Source: Candidatus Thiodiazotropha endoloripes
GTDB taxonomy: Bacteria > Pseudomonadota > Gammaproteobacteria > Chromatiales > Chromatiaceae
NCBI RefSeq assembly: GCF_001708965.1
Contig: NZ_LVJW01000003.1
Span: 1,612,001 to 1,676,000 of the forward strand
Reading direction: 5' to 3'
Length of the DNA stretch: 64,000 bases
The first letter of the stretch is position 1; each line of letters opens with the position of its first letter. Made by a program: the position numbers and the translations under genes. A model generated the notes under the pieces. It did not search any database. It saw only the letters and a program-made list of their open reading frames with translations, and was not told the DNA's origin. Below, one piece after another: positions 7,412 to 17,721 of this stretch.

Positions 7412-10318
7412 TCAGGACTGCTCACTTTCTACAGTGGCTGGTTCTGTTTCGGCTGGTGGGCTGGCAGAATTTTCAGTTTGTGATTCCGTTTCTGACTCAC
7501 TGGATTGATCGGATGGGGGTTCATCACCAGCCGTATCCTCCGGCATGCTGACATCAAGCTCTTCCGTCTGTTCACTGCTCTCGGCGGCTGCCTTGCAATT
7601 GGCTTGATCTTCAGCAGATCCACAAGATGATTTTTGATCGGCCTTTTGCTTTGACTCGGCATCCATATTGGCCATCCTCTCCCGCTGCTCCTCGGCTCTT
7701 GCGCGTCCATACTTTCGCAGATTGATCTCGAATACCTGGAGACCGGAGGAACCGCTCTCTCCGGAGCCTCTGTTTTCCTGGCGACCAGAACTGCTCTGCT
7801 GACCAAACTGAGAGCTATTGGATGAGCCAATGGTTGAACTTGGTGTCGGGGATTGAATGGAAACAAAGGGCAGGGCATCATCATCGATGATGCGGATAAT
7901 GGCTGTGCTCGGATCGGAAATCACTGCACCGCCACCTGCGTTGGAGAGTATCAAAGTAAAACTGCTCTCTTGTTCATAAATCGTATCATTGATGATATCG
8001 ATCGTCAGGGTTCGACGGCTGAATCCTGCCGCAAAGGTCAAGGTACCACTGATTGCATGATAGTCCTCATTCGCATTGGCTGAGCCGTTCAGAGTGTTGT
8101 ACTCAACGGTGGCATCGATATCGAGATTACCCTCACGAAATAGAGTCACCCTGAGTTGACCGGCATTCTCTCTGACTTCGTAGCTGACGGACTCCAGTGA
8201 TATGGTCGCAAAATTGGTGTCAGGATCATCATTCAGGATAGAGATGGTTGTTGACGCCGGCGATCCAATATCCGCATCACCATCCAACTCTGTGATCATG
8301 AGCTGAAATCGTTCGCTCTCTTCGAAAAGATCATCGTCGATCAGTTCGATGGAGATCTGCTTTTCAGTCTCTCCCGGTAGGAACCGTACCGTCGACTCAG
8401 TCTCGACAAAATCAACTTCTGCCAGTGCCGTATCAGCAACTGTCCGGTAGCCGACTTCGATCGTTCCTGCTGTGCCATCTGTACGAACCAGACTGACAAG
8501 AGCCTCACCACGGGATTCGTTAACCGCTACAGAGACGGAGCTGAATGCAACAGTGCCGGCACCATCATCATCCAGAATGACTACCTCAACCTCATCCTGA
8601 TGCCCGAGAGCGGCATCACCCCTGACATCGCTCAACACTATCTGAAAAGCTTCATTCTCTTCGTCGTCCCGGTCATTGATAATCGGTATTTCAATTGTGC
8701 GCAGTGTCTCCCCATCCGCAAAGGTCAATCTGCCGGACTGACTGAGATAATCACTGCCGGCTACGGCGTCATCATCACTGGTGGTGAATTCAACGGAGAC
8801 TTCACCTTCACTGCTGCCCACCCGTCTGACGGTAACGATCAAACGGGAAGTGTTTTCATCGACTGAGTATTGGCTTTCATTGAATATCAGCAAGCTTTCA
8901 TCAGCGGAGCCCGAATTGCTCAACAGCAGATCATAGGCGGCTGAGACATCGGCCAGGCCATAACCATATTGATCGTCGACTCCAGTTTCGCCAAGATCGA
9001 CTGCACTGTCGTAGAGTGCGGTCTCAATCTGCGAGATCGGGGTGTCGGGAAAGGCGCTCTTGAGCAGCGCCAGGGCGCCGGTAATGTGCGGGGCTGCGAA
9101 AGAGGTACCGGAAACCACGTTATAGGCAACCGGCAGTCGATCGGTGGTATAGACTTGTGAGCCAGGCGCCACCAGTTTCGGGTAGATTCCGCCATCACAG
9201 GCGTTGGGGCCTCGACTGCTTTGAAACTCGATCTCATCCAGCAGATCGATCGCACCAACCGAAAGCGAACCTGAGTTGTTGGCCGGACTGATACTGGTCT
9301 CTGCAAACGGACCATAATTGCCTGCAGAAAATACCACCCCGATACCGGCTTCCCGTAACAGCCGAATATCCTCATCAAACTCCTGATAACACTGGTTGAT
9401 GGTGTTGGCGAACCCCCAGGAGTTGTTGACCAGGTGAGGGGCGTCATCAGTCAGTGGGTCCCCATCGGGATCGAGCAACCACTGAAAAGCCAGATGGATG
9501 GCGCTGAGAGTGGTCTGATTCGCATTATCAAAGATTCGTGCAGCGATCCATTTTGCTTCAGGGGCCATCCCGACCTGATAGCCGCTCTCATCACCAGCGA
9601 GGATCAAGCCGAGTGCCTGTGTACCATGTCCTACCAGGTCGATTGGCAACTGCTGATCACCATAGTAGGGATCGAACCAGCTGTTGTCACCACCTCGCCA
9701 GCGGTCAGCCAGATCCGGATGATTCACATCGACACCGGAATCCATGATCCCGACAACGACCCCTTCTCCCCGAATCTCCCGTTCCCAGAGTCTCGCCGCA
9801 TTGAGCTTCTCGATATTCCACTGGGGCTGACTGTCAACATCCTCCACTTCCGGGGTATTCATGGTCAGGCGCATGTCAGCGGTTACCCGCTCGACCCCGG
9901 GCAGTGCCGAGATCGCATCGATCATCTCGGGGGGGACATCCAAAGCGATGCCATTGATTGTCCAGAGAGATTTCAGCCTTGTTTTTACGCCATGCTTTCT
10001 GAGCAGCTCGGACAACCTGGCTGAGGCTTCCCGGGTTTGTTGTTGCAGGCTGCTGAAGACGTTTTGACGAAACTGCTTGCGTTTCAGCGTTCGGCTCTCT
10101 TTGCGGCTGCGAAATTGCTCGGATTTCTGGTGCTGCTCTTTCAGCTCGCTGATGCTGTATTCTTTAGCAAACCGAACAATCACAGGTACCCGATCGAGTC
10201 TTGTCGCATCCGAAACCAGCTTTTCAGCGTCTGCGGTCAGTGCCGCCGCTGCGAAGAGCATCGGTTGGTAGATGGTGAGTGCCGCCAGAACTACAGCGGT
10301 TGTAAATCGGTTTAGCAT
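7412..10318 (-). CDS. Secreted subtilisin-like serine protease (S8) with Calx-beta repeats
   Basis: 968 residues. A signal peptide (to about residue 26) is followed by an I9-like propeptide (about 45-150) and an S8 catalytic domain. The triad is Asp193 (GIMDSGVD), His231 (GHGTQ) and Ser406 (SGTSFAAP), with the oxyanion Asn334 in SAGN. Residues about 480-800 hold three Calx-beta repeats, each with an SVDEN or VREN-type opening and an acidic DDD close; such domains bind calcium. The last 150 residues are low-complexity, rich in Ser, Gln and Glu. The gene is divergent from the type II secretion operon beginning at 10801, so the protein is a natural candidate cargo. It lacks an autotransporter barrel and any obvious sortase-like tail. 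Confidence 0.9.
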   Translation of the reverse strand: MLNRFTTAVVLAALTIYQPMLFAAAALTADAEKLVSDATRLDRVPVIVRFAKEYSISELKEQHQKSEQFRSRKESRTLKRKQFRQNVFSSLQQQTREASARLSELLRKHGVKTRLKSLWTINGIALDVPPEMIDAISALPGVERVTADMRLTMNTPEVEDVDSQPQWNIEKLNAARLWEREIRGEGVVVGIMDSGVDVNHPDLADRWRGGDNSWFDPYYGDQQLPIDLVGHGTQALGLILAGDESGYQVGMAPEAKWIAARIFDNANQTTLSAIHLAFQWLLDPDGDPLTDDAPHLVNNSWGFANTINQCYQEFDEDIRLLREAGIGVVFSAGNYGPFAETSISPANNSGSLSVGAIDLLDEIEFQSSRGPNACDGGIYPKLVAPGSQVYTTDRLPVAYNVVSGTSFAAPHITGALALLKSAFPDTPISQIETALYDSAVDLGETGVDDQYGYGLADVSAAYDLLLSNSGSADESLLIFNESQYSVDENTSRLIVTVRRVGSSEGEVSVEFTTSDDDAVAGSDYLSQSGRLTFADGETLRTIEIPIINDRDDEENEAFQIVLSDVRGDAALGHQDEVEVVILDDDGAGTVAFSSVSVAVNESRGEALVSLVRTDGTAGTIEVGYRTVADTALAEVDFVETESTVRFLPGETEKQISIELIDDDLFEESERFQLMITELDGDADIGSPASTTISILNDDPDTNFATISLESVSYEVRENAGQLRVTLFREGNLDIDATVEYNTLNGSANANEDYHAISGTLTFAAGFSRRTLTIDIINDTIYEQESSFTLILSNAGGGAVISDPSTAIIRIIDDDALPFVSIQSPTPSSTIGSSNSSQFGQQSSSGRQENRGSGESGSSGLQVFEINLRKYGRARAEEQRERMANMDAESKQKADQKSSCGSAEDQANCKAAAESSEQTEELDVSMPEDTAGDEPPSDQSSESETESQTENSASPPAETEPATVESEQS

Positions 10319-10800
10319 GCCTGGTTCGCCACAAAAGACGATTAATTCCTCGAATGCGTGGATACCTGTTATATAAGGTTCATACTGACAGTGAATTAAC
10401 TATATTCTCTGTACATATCGGGCGATATGCTGACTACTACTACCAGTGGATGAGGTCTATTACTACCTTGGGTGCAGTGAATGGGCTTCCTAGTTTATCA
10501 GACTTGGTTCTTAAGGTACTGTAATTGTTGAATATTGTCGATTTAAGGATCACCCTGGACAGTAGCTGTCTTGGTAGGGTATTTATGCATCAAAGGTAAG
10601 GAGTTACCCCATATGCAAATACACCCTCCCATCAATCATACTATTCTCTGATTTCTGCTGAGATAGTGTAAGGAGATTTCTGATCAGGTCGGAGGCAATG
10701 GATTGAGTTGATTCTGCTGCTGTGCATTTGCATTGAATGGCTGCAGAATTCAGATTTACGAATAGTTGCGATAGTTTAGGAATTGATCACAGGAAAGCCA
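10319..10800. other. Divergent intergenic region between protease and gspD
   Basis: 482 bases with no gene. It must hold the start signals of both the S8 protease (minus) and the secretion operon (plus). I saw AT-rich stretches near 10370-10410 and 10500-10545 but no convincing promoter or operator. Confidence 0.4.
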
Positions 10801-13026
10801 ATGGGTAACAGATTTAACAGATTTTCGGTAGTTTTGCTGTCAGCAGTTATGACAATGCTACTGGCTTCCTGCGCCCAGCAACCCAAGGTGGATGAGTCTG
10901 CCGAAGGTAATGGGGTGACTTACTACAATCAGCAACGTCCCGAACTGTCCACCTCAAGTGCTGGTGATCAGAATGAGCTGGTGCTTTCCCAGGAGGTGAA
11001 ACGGGAACCGGAGTTTTTTGTCCGTGAGGGCAGCGGTGAGTTCATCAACCGTAAGGCTCAGGCGAGATCACAGAGTCAACCTGCGAAAGGGGACATCACC
11101 CTGAACTTCGAGGCGGTCGACCTGCGGGAAGTGGTGAAAGTGATCTTCGAAGAGATTCTGCGTGAAAACTATCTGATCGACGATAAGGTTCAGGGAAAAG
11201 TCACCATCCACACCACCTATCCGGTCACTACAGAGTCCGTATTGCCGATTCTGGAGAATATCCTGCAGATGAACGGTGCGGTGATGGTGCGTAATGGTGC
11301 CCTCTACAAGATTCTTCCCGCAGCTGATCTCAAAGGCATGGCAATGAAACCCTCAGTAGGACAGGGCCAGGCAAAAATGCGTGCGGGTCAGGGCGTACAG
11401 ATCGTTCCACTGAAATACATCTCTGCTGTGGAGATGAAAAAGATTCTCGAATCGTTCACCACGAAATCGGAACAGATTCGTATCGATCCAGGCAGAAATC
11501 TGATGATCATCAGCGGCTCTTACCAGAAGATCAACAATCTGCTGCAAACCATCAAGATGTTCGATGTGGATTGGCTGAGCGGGATGTCCTTCGGTCTGAT
11601 CCCACTGAAATACACCGATGCGAAGACCCTCACCGATGAGTTGAAAAATATTCTCGGGGATGGTGATGCCTCACCCCTGGGTAATATGATCAAGTTGATC
11701 CCGGTTGAACGGCTGGGTGCGGTGATGGTGATCAGTCAACAGCCCAGATATATCGACGAGGCACGACGTCTGATTGCTCAATTCGATCAGGGGAGTGACA
11801 AGTCGCCTGACCGCAGGCTCTATGTTCACCATCTGAAAAACGGCAAAGCGGAAAATATCGCCGCCATCCTGCAGAGCATATTCGGCAATGAGGTGGCTGC
11901 AACCGATTCCGCCGGTCCTCTCAGCCACAGTGATCCATTGCTGCGTTCCAATGTACGCTCACCGACAACCACCGGTATCGATCTGAAAAACAGCAATGCG
12001 GATCGGGAAGCCGCCTTGACCAAGGATCAGCCGACGCTGGCTGCCGCCGATGATCCATCCGCTGATCGATCCGAGACCACGAAACCTGGGGGCGGTGCCG
12101 CATCGACCGCGACGATCATCGCCGATCCAGACAACAATGCGATCCTGGTTATGGCCAGCCCCAAGGATTACCAGAAGATCAAAGCAACCATCACCCGGCT
12201 CGATGTGGCCCCCAAACAGGTGATGATCGAGGCGACCATCGCCGAAGTGCAGCTGTCTGACAACCTCAGCTACGGTGTGCGCTGGTTCTTCAACGGTTCC
12301 ACCGGTGGTGGGCGTCCCTACCAGGGTGGTCTGGGCTCGCCACTGCCCGACAACGTTGGTGGCGATGGATTTGCCCTGGGGCTGTTCAACAGCCTGGATG
12401 ATCTGAAGGTGTTTTTCGATATTCTGGAGAATGAGTCTTCGGTCAAGTTCCTCTCTGCCCCGCAGATCATGGTGATCGATAACCAGACCGCCAGTTTCCG
12501 GGTTGGTGATCAGATTCCGATCGTTACCCGCTCTTCACAGAGCACCACAGATCCTAACGCACCGATCGTCTCTGAGGTTCAGTTCCGGGATACCGGTACC
12601 CTGTTGCAGATCACACCCCGTATCAACGAGGGTGGCATGGTCACTCTGGAAGTCAGCCAGGAAGTGAGTACACCCGGCTCGGCACCAGCGATCGGCGGTG
12701 GCGGCAATGTGGCAATTTCACAACGGACAATTGAGAGTACGGTTGTGGTCCATGACGGTCAAACCGTGGTGCTTGGTGGCTTGATCAGAGAGAACACCAG
12801 CAGTGGCCAGGCCGGTATCCCCGGTTTGATGCATATTCCGCTGCTTGGCAGTCTGTTCAGCAGTACGACAAAGGATATCAGCCGTACAGAACTGATAATC
12901 ACCCTGACACCAAAAGTGGTACGGAATCCGCAGGAAGCCTTCGATATCTCCCAGGAACTGAGAGAGAAAATCAAAGAAGCCACACTGTTTCAGGATGACT
13001 TCTACCGGCGTCGGGCGGTGCAGTAA
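10801..13026 (+). CDS. gspD: Type II secretion outer-membrane secretin GspD
   Basis: 741 residues from the ATG at 10801, which has AGGA six bases upstream; the TTG at 10783 in frame was not used. The signal ends in the lipobox LLASC, so this is a lipoprotein secretin. N0 (ITLNFEAVDLREVVKVIF) and the N1-N3 ring domains (repeated IPLKYISA, IPLKYTDAKTL, VHHLKNGKAENIA) occupy about 95-470. A Ser/Asp-rich insertion splits N3. The secretin core (QVMIEATIAEVQL, VGDQIPIVTRSSQ, RDTGTLLQITPRI, VVLGGLIRE) fills the remainder. It forms the outer-membrane pore of the system and is the first gene of a ten-gene run. Confidence 0.95.
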   Translation: MGNRFNRFSVVLLSAVMTMLLASCAQQPKVDESAEGNGVTYYNQQRPELSTSSAGDQNELVLSQEVKREPEFFVREGSGEFINRKAQARSQSQPAKGDITLNFEAVDLREVVKVIFEEILRENYLIDDKVQGKVTIHTTYPVTTESVLPILENILQMNGAVMVRNGALYKILPAADLKGMAMKPSVGQGQAKMRAGQGVQIVPLKYISAVEMKKILESFTTKSEQIRIDPGRNLMIISGSYQKINNLLQTIKMFDVDWLSGMSFGLIPLKYTDAKTLTDELKNILGDGDASPLGNMIKLIPVERLGAVMVISQQPRYIDEARRLIAQFDQGSDKSPDRRLYVHHLKNGKAENIAAILQSIFGNEVAATDSAGPLSHSDPLLRSNVRSPTTTGIDLKNSNADREAALTKDQPTLAAADDPSADRSETTKPGGGAASTATIIADPDNNAILVMASPKDYQKIKATITRLDVAPKQVMIEATIAEVQLSDNLSYGVRWFFNGSTGGGRPYQGGLGSPLPDNVGGDGFALGLFNSLDDLKVFFDILENESSVKFLSAPQIMVIDNQTASFRVGDQIPIVTRSSQSTTDPNAPIVSEVQFRDTGTLLQITPRINEGGMVTLEVSQEVSTPGSAPAIGGGGNVAISQRTIESTVVVHDGQTVVLGGLIRENTSSGQAGIPGLMHIPLLGSLFSSTTKDISRTELIITLTPKVVRNPQEAFDISQELREKIKEATLFQDDFYRRRAVQ

Positions 13027-13236
13027 GCGATCCATGAACAGGGCTCATGGCCTTGAATTGTCTGCCGACAGATCTCGAGGTTAAGATTCAGCAGATACCC
13101 AGGGCAACTGCCTATTTATCCCCGCTGTCTGGCGTTTGTAATGTGGCGCTCAAGGATCTATCCCATTGTTACGCTACACTAGACGGTAGCGATACAATGA
13201 GTGTCAAATTTTCTGCAGTCCGAACACAGGCATGGG

Positions 13237-14985
13237 ATGAATACAACGAGTCGCAGCATCAATAACGAAACCCTCTCGGCAGACGATCCTGATCAACTGG
13301 AACCGGTCTATACCAGTCAGCCTATCTGTGTTGCACTGGTGGCTTCCGGGCGTTTGGGCATGGCGGATGCGGATCGGGCGGTACGTCTGAAGGAGAGTCA
13401 GCAAAGCGACGAGTCGATCGGCAATATTCTGCTGCAACTGGGGCTGATTTCCGATCGTGATCTGGCCCAGGCTCTGGCGGAAATCTGCAGTGTGCCTCTG
13501 GCCGAGCGGAAAGACTATCCGGAACTGGCCCATCTGAGTGAGAACATCTCCGCCAACTTTCTGAAACAGCACCGACTGGTGGTGTTCGACGATCAGGAAG
13601 AGCACATTCTGGCGATCATGGTCGATCCCAGTGATCGCTTTGTCGTCGAAGCCCTGGAGCTGATCAGTGGCAAGTCAGTAAAACTGCTTACCGGTATCGC
13701 CAGTGAGATCGATGAGACCATCCAGGAGCATTTCAATGAGCTGCAGAAGAGCAGTTCAGCCGAGGAAGGGGATGGACTTGAGCACCAGTTGCTGCTGGAT
13801 GATGTCGAGCAACTCAAAGAGCTGGCCAGCGAGGCGCCGGTTATCAAGATGGTCAACCAGATCATCCAGAGAGCGGTTTCCAGCAAAGCCTCGGATATCC
13901 ACATCGAACCCTTCGAGCAGGTGCTGAAGATCCGCTATCGGGTCGATGGCCTGTTACGTGAAACAGAACACCCATCGATCAATATGGCGCCGGCGCTGAT
14001 CTCCCGTATCAAGATCATGGCCCACCTGAATATCGCTGAACGCCGTCTGCCCCAGGATGGACGCTTCAAGATCCGTGTGCATGGCGCCACCCTGGATCTG
14101 CGTGTCTCCACCGTACCGACACTGCATGGTGAGAGTATGGTACTCAGGCTGTTGCAAAGGGATGAGCTGAATCTGGATTTTGCCAGCCTTGGTTTTGAGA
14201 GCGCTACCGAGCAGCGCCTGCTGGAAATTCTCGATCGTCCCCACGGCATCGTCGTCGTAACCGGGCCCACCGGCAGTGGTAAAACCACCTCTTTGTATGC
14301 CGCGCTGAACTATCTCAACCGCCCTGAAAGAAAGATCCTTACTGTTGAGGATCCGGTTGAATACAATATCGAGGGCGTCAACCAGATACAGGTGAAATCG
14401 AGTATCGGGCTCGGCTTCAGTGAGGCTTTGCGGTCTATCGTACGACAGGATCCGGATGTGATCATGATCGGTGAGATCCGTGATCAGGAGACCGCCAAGA
14501 TAGCGGTGCAGTCTGCACTGACCGGACATCTCGTGCTTTCATCCCTGCACACCAATGATGCCGCCGGCAGTATCACCCGGTTTCTCGATATGGGGATCGA
14601 GGCATTCCTGCTTACCTCGACTGTGAATGCGGTTGTCGCCCAACGACTGGTGCGTAATCTTTGTCCCCATTGCAAGCAGTCCTATACGCCGCCGGCGGAG
14701 ATTCTTGCCCGTTTTGCCGCTATCCAGGAGTCACCTACCTTATACAATGCTGTCGGCTGTGATCAATGTGATGGCAGTGGCTATCGTGGGCGAAGTGCAA
14801 TTATTGAGATGATTGAGCTGAGTGAAGCGATGCAGTCTCTGATACTGCAGGGCAAAGACAAACATGCCCTGGCAGCCTGCGCCAAACAGGAAGGGGCGAA
14901 ATCCATGTATGAGGATGGTCTGCATAAAGTGGCCCGGGGCATTACCACACTGGAAGAAGTATTAAGAGTCACCCAGGAGAGTTGA
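13237..14985 (+). CDS. gspE: Type II secretion assembly ATPase GspE
   Basis: 582 residues from the ATG at 13237 (AGG six bases before). A GTG at 13201 is an in-frame alternative. The N-terminal MshEN/N1E region is followed by the ATPase core: ASDIHIEPFE, Walker A GPTGSGKTT (about residue 343), the Asp box VEDPVEYNIEGVNQIQV, Walker B IMIGEIRDQETA and the His box TGHLVLSSLHTNDA. The zinc-binding insertion has two Cys pairs (CPHC about 475; CDQC about 508). It powers pseudopilus assembly from the cytoplasmic face through GspF and GspL. It shares one base with the gspF start (TGATG). Confidence 0.95.
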   Translation: MNTTSRSINNETLSADDPDQLEPVYTSQPICVALVASGRLGMADADRAVRLKESQQSDESIGNILLQLGLISDRDLAQALAEICSVPLAERKDYPELAHLSENISANFLKQHRLVVFDDQEEHILAIMVDPSDRFVVEALELISGKSVKLLTGIASEIDETIQEHFNELQKSSSAEEGDGLEHQLLLDDVEQLKELASEAPVIKMVNQIIQRAVSSKASDIHIEPFEQVLKIRYRVDGLLRETEHPSINMAPALISRIKIMAHLNIAERRLPQDGRFKIRVHGATLDLRVSTVPTLHGESMVLRLLQRDELNLDFASLGFESATEQRLLEILDRPHGIVVVTGPTGSGKTTSLYAALNYLNRPERKILTVEDPVEYNIEGVNQIQVKSSIGLGFSEALRSIVRQDPDVIMIGEIRDQETAKIAVQSALTGHLVLSSLHTNDAAGSITRFLDMGIEAFLLTSTVNAVVAQRLVRNLCPHCKQSYTPPAEILARFAAIQESPTLYNAVGCDQCDGSGYRGRSAIIEMIELSEAMQSLILQGKDKHALAACAKQEGAKSMYEDGLHKVARGITTLEEVLRVTQES

Positions 14986-16205
14986 TGGCCTCTTTTCTCT
15001 ATAAAGCAGTTTCATCGGATGGTGAGATCATAGAAGGGGTGCTCGAAGCGGTAAGCCGGGAACACGCGGTGAACCAGATACACCTCAATGGTCAGGTGCC
15101 AATCCGTGTAGAAGAGAGTCAGCAGAAGAGTCATCAAACCTCCCGCAAGCTTTTTAAACGCAAAAAGATTGCCCAGAGTCAGGTGGTCGCCTTTACGCGT
15201 GAATTGTCGACACTGCTGCACTCCGGGCAACCCCTCGATTCAGCGCTTGGTATCCTCGTTTCGATCTCCGGAGACGACTCCCTGTTCAGCCAGCACCTGA
15301 TGAGTATTCGGGACAGCCTGAAGAGCGGTCACTCGTTCGCCGATGCCCTGGCCAAGGAGGAGGGGGTATTCAGTAACTTTTATATTCAGATGGTACGGGC
15401 CGGCGAAGCAGGTGGTGCTCTGGAGAGTGTGCTCTCAAGACTCTCGGTTCATATGGAACAGGCCCAGGAGGTCAGAAGTTCACTGATTTCAGCACTGATC
15501 TATCCGGCGATCCTGTTATTTGTCGCCATCACATCGATCCTGATCCTGCTGACCTACGTTATTCCCCAGTTCAGTGAACTGTTCATGGACATGGGGGAGG
15601 CGCTGCCTCTCTCCACACAGATCACCATGGGTCTTGCGACTTTTCTGCAGGATTATGGCTGGGTGCTGGCCCTGGGGGTGATCCTGGTGGTTTTCTTTTT
15701 CAAGTGGCAGATGAGTCGTAGACGGTCGGCAAAACGCTGGCATGCTCGATTACTCAACCTGGGAGTGATTGGACCAATCGTCAAGCAGGTGGAAGCGGCC
15801 CGCTTCTGCAGAACCTTGGGGACGCTTTTGGAAAATGGCGTACCTTTGTTGAAATCTGTGGCGATCGTTAAGGATACCATCGGTAATTTTGTGATTGCCG
15901 ATGGGATGGATCAGGTCATCAAGAATCTGCGCTCCGGTCAGAGACTGGCCGATCCACTGGCCGAATATGCTCAGTTTCCTCAATTTGCCCTGCAGATGAT
16001 CCGGGTTGGTGAAGAGTCGGGTCAGTTGGAACCGATGTTGATGCAGACCGCAGAGATCCTCGATATGGAGACCCAGACGCTGATCAAGCGGGCGCTCAGC
16101 CTGGTTGAACCGGTGATGATTCTAGTGCTCGGTTTGATCATTGCCGGTGTTGTGATGTCCATCCTGGTGGCCATCCTGGGGGTTAACTCACTGGTTGCCC
16201 TATGA
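14985..16205 (+). CDS. gspF: Type II secretion inner-membrane platform protein GspF
   Basis: 406 residues from the ATG at 14985, which overlaps the gspE stop. Two T2SSF domains are visible, each with a conserved FxRxLxTLLxSGxPL type opening (AFTRELSTLLHSGQPL; RFCRTLGTLLENGVPL) and a MVRAGEAGG or MIRVGEESG element. Three membrane segments are present: about 170-200, 220-240, and the last 30 residues. It is the polytopic core of the inner-membrane platform. Confidence 0.95.
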   Translation: MASFLYKAVSSDGEIIEGVLEAVSREHAVNQIHLNGQVPIRVEESQQKSHQTSRKLFKRKKIAQSQVVAFTRELSTLLHSGQPLDSALGILVSISGDDSLFSQHLMSIRDSLKSGHSFADALAKEEGVFSNFYIQMVRAGEAGGALESVLSRLSVHMEQAQEVRSSLISALIYPAILLFVAITSILILLTYVIPQFSELFMDMGEALPLSTQITMGLATFLQDYGWVLALGVILVVFFFKWQMSRRRSAKRWHARLLNLGVIGPIVKQVEAARFCRTLGTLLENGVPLLKSVAIVKDTIGNFVIADGMDQVIKNLRSGQRLADPLAEYAQFPQFALQMIRVGEESGQLEPMLMQTAEILDMETQTLIKRALSLVEPVMILVLGLIIAGVVMSILVAILGVNSLVAL

Positions 16206-16687
16206 GTAGATTAATTTTTCAAAGCCGGGGTTTCACACTGATCGAAATGATGCTGGTGCTGGTATTGATGGCGATGATGTTCACCCTGACACCACCGTTG
16301 ATGCATAAAGCTTTTCCGGCACTGAAGTTGAAGGCCGCCGCCAGGGATCTGGTTCAGGAGATTCGCTTTGTACAACAATCCGCAATCATTTCCGGTAGCG
16401 AATCGAAGATCAGTTTTCAGCTGCAGACCGATCAGTATCAAAGTGATCTGGTAAATCAGGGCGCAGTCAGACAGCTGCCAGAGGGGATCAGTTTTATTGC
16501 AGATGCTAGTGTAAGCCGTGAACAGATTCTGGTCCTGCACTTCTATCCCGATGGCAGTTCAAGTGGTGGGTTAATCCGCCTCGGTAACAAGACACGAGGC
16601 TTTGTCATTACCGTGGACTGGTTGACCAGCCGGGTAGAGATACTCGACAGCAGTGATTTTAACGAAGATGCGTCATTCAAAGTCTGA
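16202..16687 (+). CDS. gspH: Minor pseudopilin GspH
   Basis: 161 residues. The prepilin peptidase site is SRG followed by FTLIEMMLVL, and the N-terminal hydrophobic helix is unbroken. The body has the GspH pattern ARDLVQEIRFVQQSAI followed by strands (ISFQLQTDQYQ). It lacks the calcium-loop layout and length of GspG, so the major pseudopilin is not encoded here. It overlaps gspF by four bases and gspI by twenty. Confidence 0.85.
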   Translation: MSRLIFQSRGFTLIEMMLVLVLMAMMFTLTPPLMHKAFPALKLKAAARDLVQEIRFVQQSAIISGSESKISFQLQTDQYQSDLVNQGAVRQLPEGISFIADASVSREQILVLHFYPDGSSSGGLIRLGNKTRGFVITVDWLTSRVEILDSSDFNEDASFKV

Positions 16688-17063
16688 GGGAATGTCACTG
16701 ATCGAAGTGCTGGTGGCCTTCGTCATTCTCGCCATGACGATGAGTGTCATTCTGCGAATTAACTCCGGTGCGGTAAGAAATCATCAGGTTGCCTCACACT
16801 ATTTTGAAGCTGTCGCTATTGCTCAATCCCGGCTTGAGCAGATGAGTGCGGAGGTCGATACGGACAGCTACAGTGAACAGGGGGTCGATCTGGATACCTA
16901 TACCTGGACCTACCTGCGCCAGCCCTACAGTTGGAACGATGCGAAACTTGTGGCACTGCCATTGATTGGGATCGAGGAGAGTTTGAAGATCAGCTGGGAT
17001 GCCCCTGGCGGTACCCGGGAATTGTCCTTTACTCGAATCGGGGTGATTCGTGACAAACCCTGA
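16668..17063 (+). CDS. gspI: Minor pseudopilin GspI
   Basis: 131 residues from the ATG at 16668; a GTG at 16653 is an alternative. The prepilin motif is EG followed by MSLIEVLVAFVI, with Glu at position +5 after cleavage. A GspI body follows: AIAQSRLEQM, then the Trp-rich TYTWTYLRQPY, then LKISWDAPGG. It sits within the overlapping pseudopilin block H-I-J-K, whose products form the pseudopilus tip complex. Confidence 0.88.
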   Translation: MRHSKSEGMSLIEVLVAFVILAMTMSVILRINSGAVRNHQVASHYFEAVAIAQSRLEQMSAEVDTDSYSEQGVDLDTYTWTYLRQPYSWNDAKLVALPLIGIEESLKISWDAPGGTRELSFTRIGVIRDKP

Positions 17064-17721
17064 AGTTGGTCATTCCGCTTTTCGAGTCAGGCTAGATCAA
17101 TACCACCGCTGTGGTGGCTTTACACTGCTGGAGATCATGATCGCCTTGCTGCTGCTGACGGTCATTACCACCACCTCTGTCTCCATGTTGTTCCTGAATA
17201 TCAAAGGTTGGGAGCGGGTCTCGGATAGCAGCGACAGACAACTGGCGGAGTTGCTTACCACAGCGAGAGTGGAGCAGATCATCCGCAATATCATTCCCCT
17301 GACTTGGCAACAAAAAAATCGTGCCCGCCTGTTGGCCTTCATGGGTGATGCCCAGCAGGTTCAGTTTATAGCTCCGGCTCCACAGCAGTATCAGCCAGGC
17401 GGATTGTTTGAATATCGCCTCTCTCTGGAAGATGACTTCGAACAAGGCAGGATGCTGCTGCTTCACTACACCCCACACAATCCGAAGCAGAGTCAGTTTG
17501 TTCTGCCTCAAGAGGGGCGCAGGCGCATACTCCTGTCCGGTCTGGAGCATGTCGAATTCAGTTTTTTCGGATTTCTGCCCAATCGCAACGAAGCGGAATG
17601 GACCGATCGATGGGAGCCACTCAATAACAACTATCCCGAGCTGGTGAAAATCAGTTTTACTGAGATGGGCATGACTATTCCCCATGAAAAGATTGTGAGA
17701 ATAAGGCGCAACGACTCATGA
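17050..17721 (+). CDS. gspJ: Minor pseudopilin GspJ
   Basis: 223 residues from a GTG at 17050 that overlaps the end of gspI by 14 bases. The prepilin cleavage site is CGG followed by FTLLEIMIALLLL. The remainder is a GspJ-like body ending in FFGFLPNRNEAEWTDRW and a late beta strand. Start choice is reasonably safe because the leader would otherwise lack its positive charges. Confidence 0.88.
   Translation: MTNPEVGHSAFRVRLDQYHRCGGFTLLEIMIALLLLTVITTTSVSMLFLNIKGWERVSDSSDRQLAELLTTARVEQIIRNIIPLTWQQKNRARLLAFMGDAQQVQFIAPAPQQYQPGGLFEYRLSLEDDFEQGRMLLLHYTPHNPKQSQFVLPQEGRRRILLSGLEHVEFSFFGFLPNRNEAEWTDRWEPLNNNYPELVKISFTEMGMTIPHEKIVRIRRNDS

Noticed and set aside
9434-10024. 196-residue plus-strand frame inside the S8 protease gene
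   Set aside because: Antisense to the conserved catalytic domain, without ribosome site or domain match.
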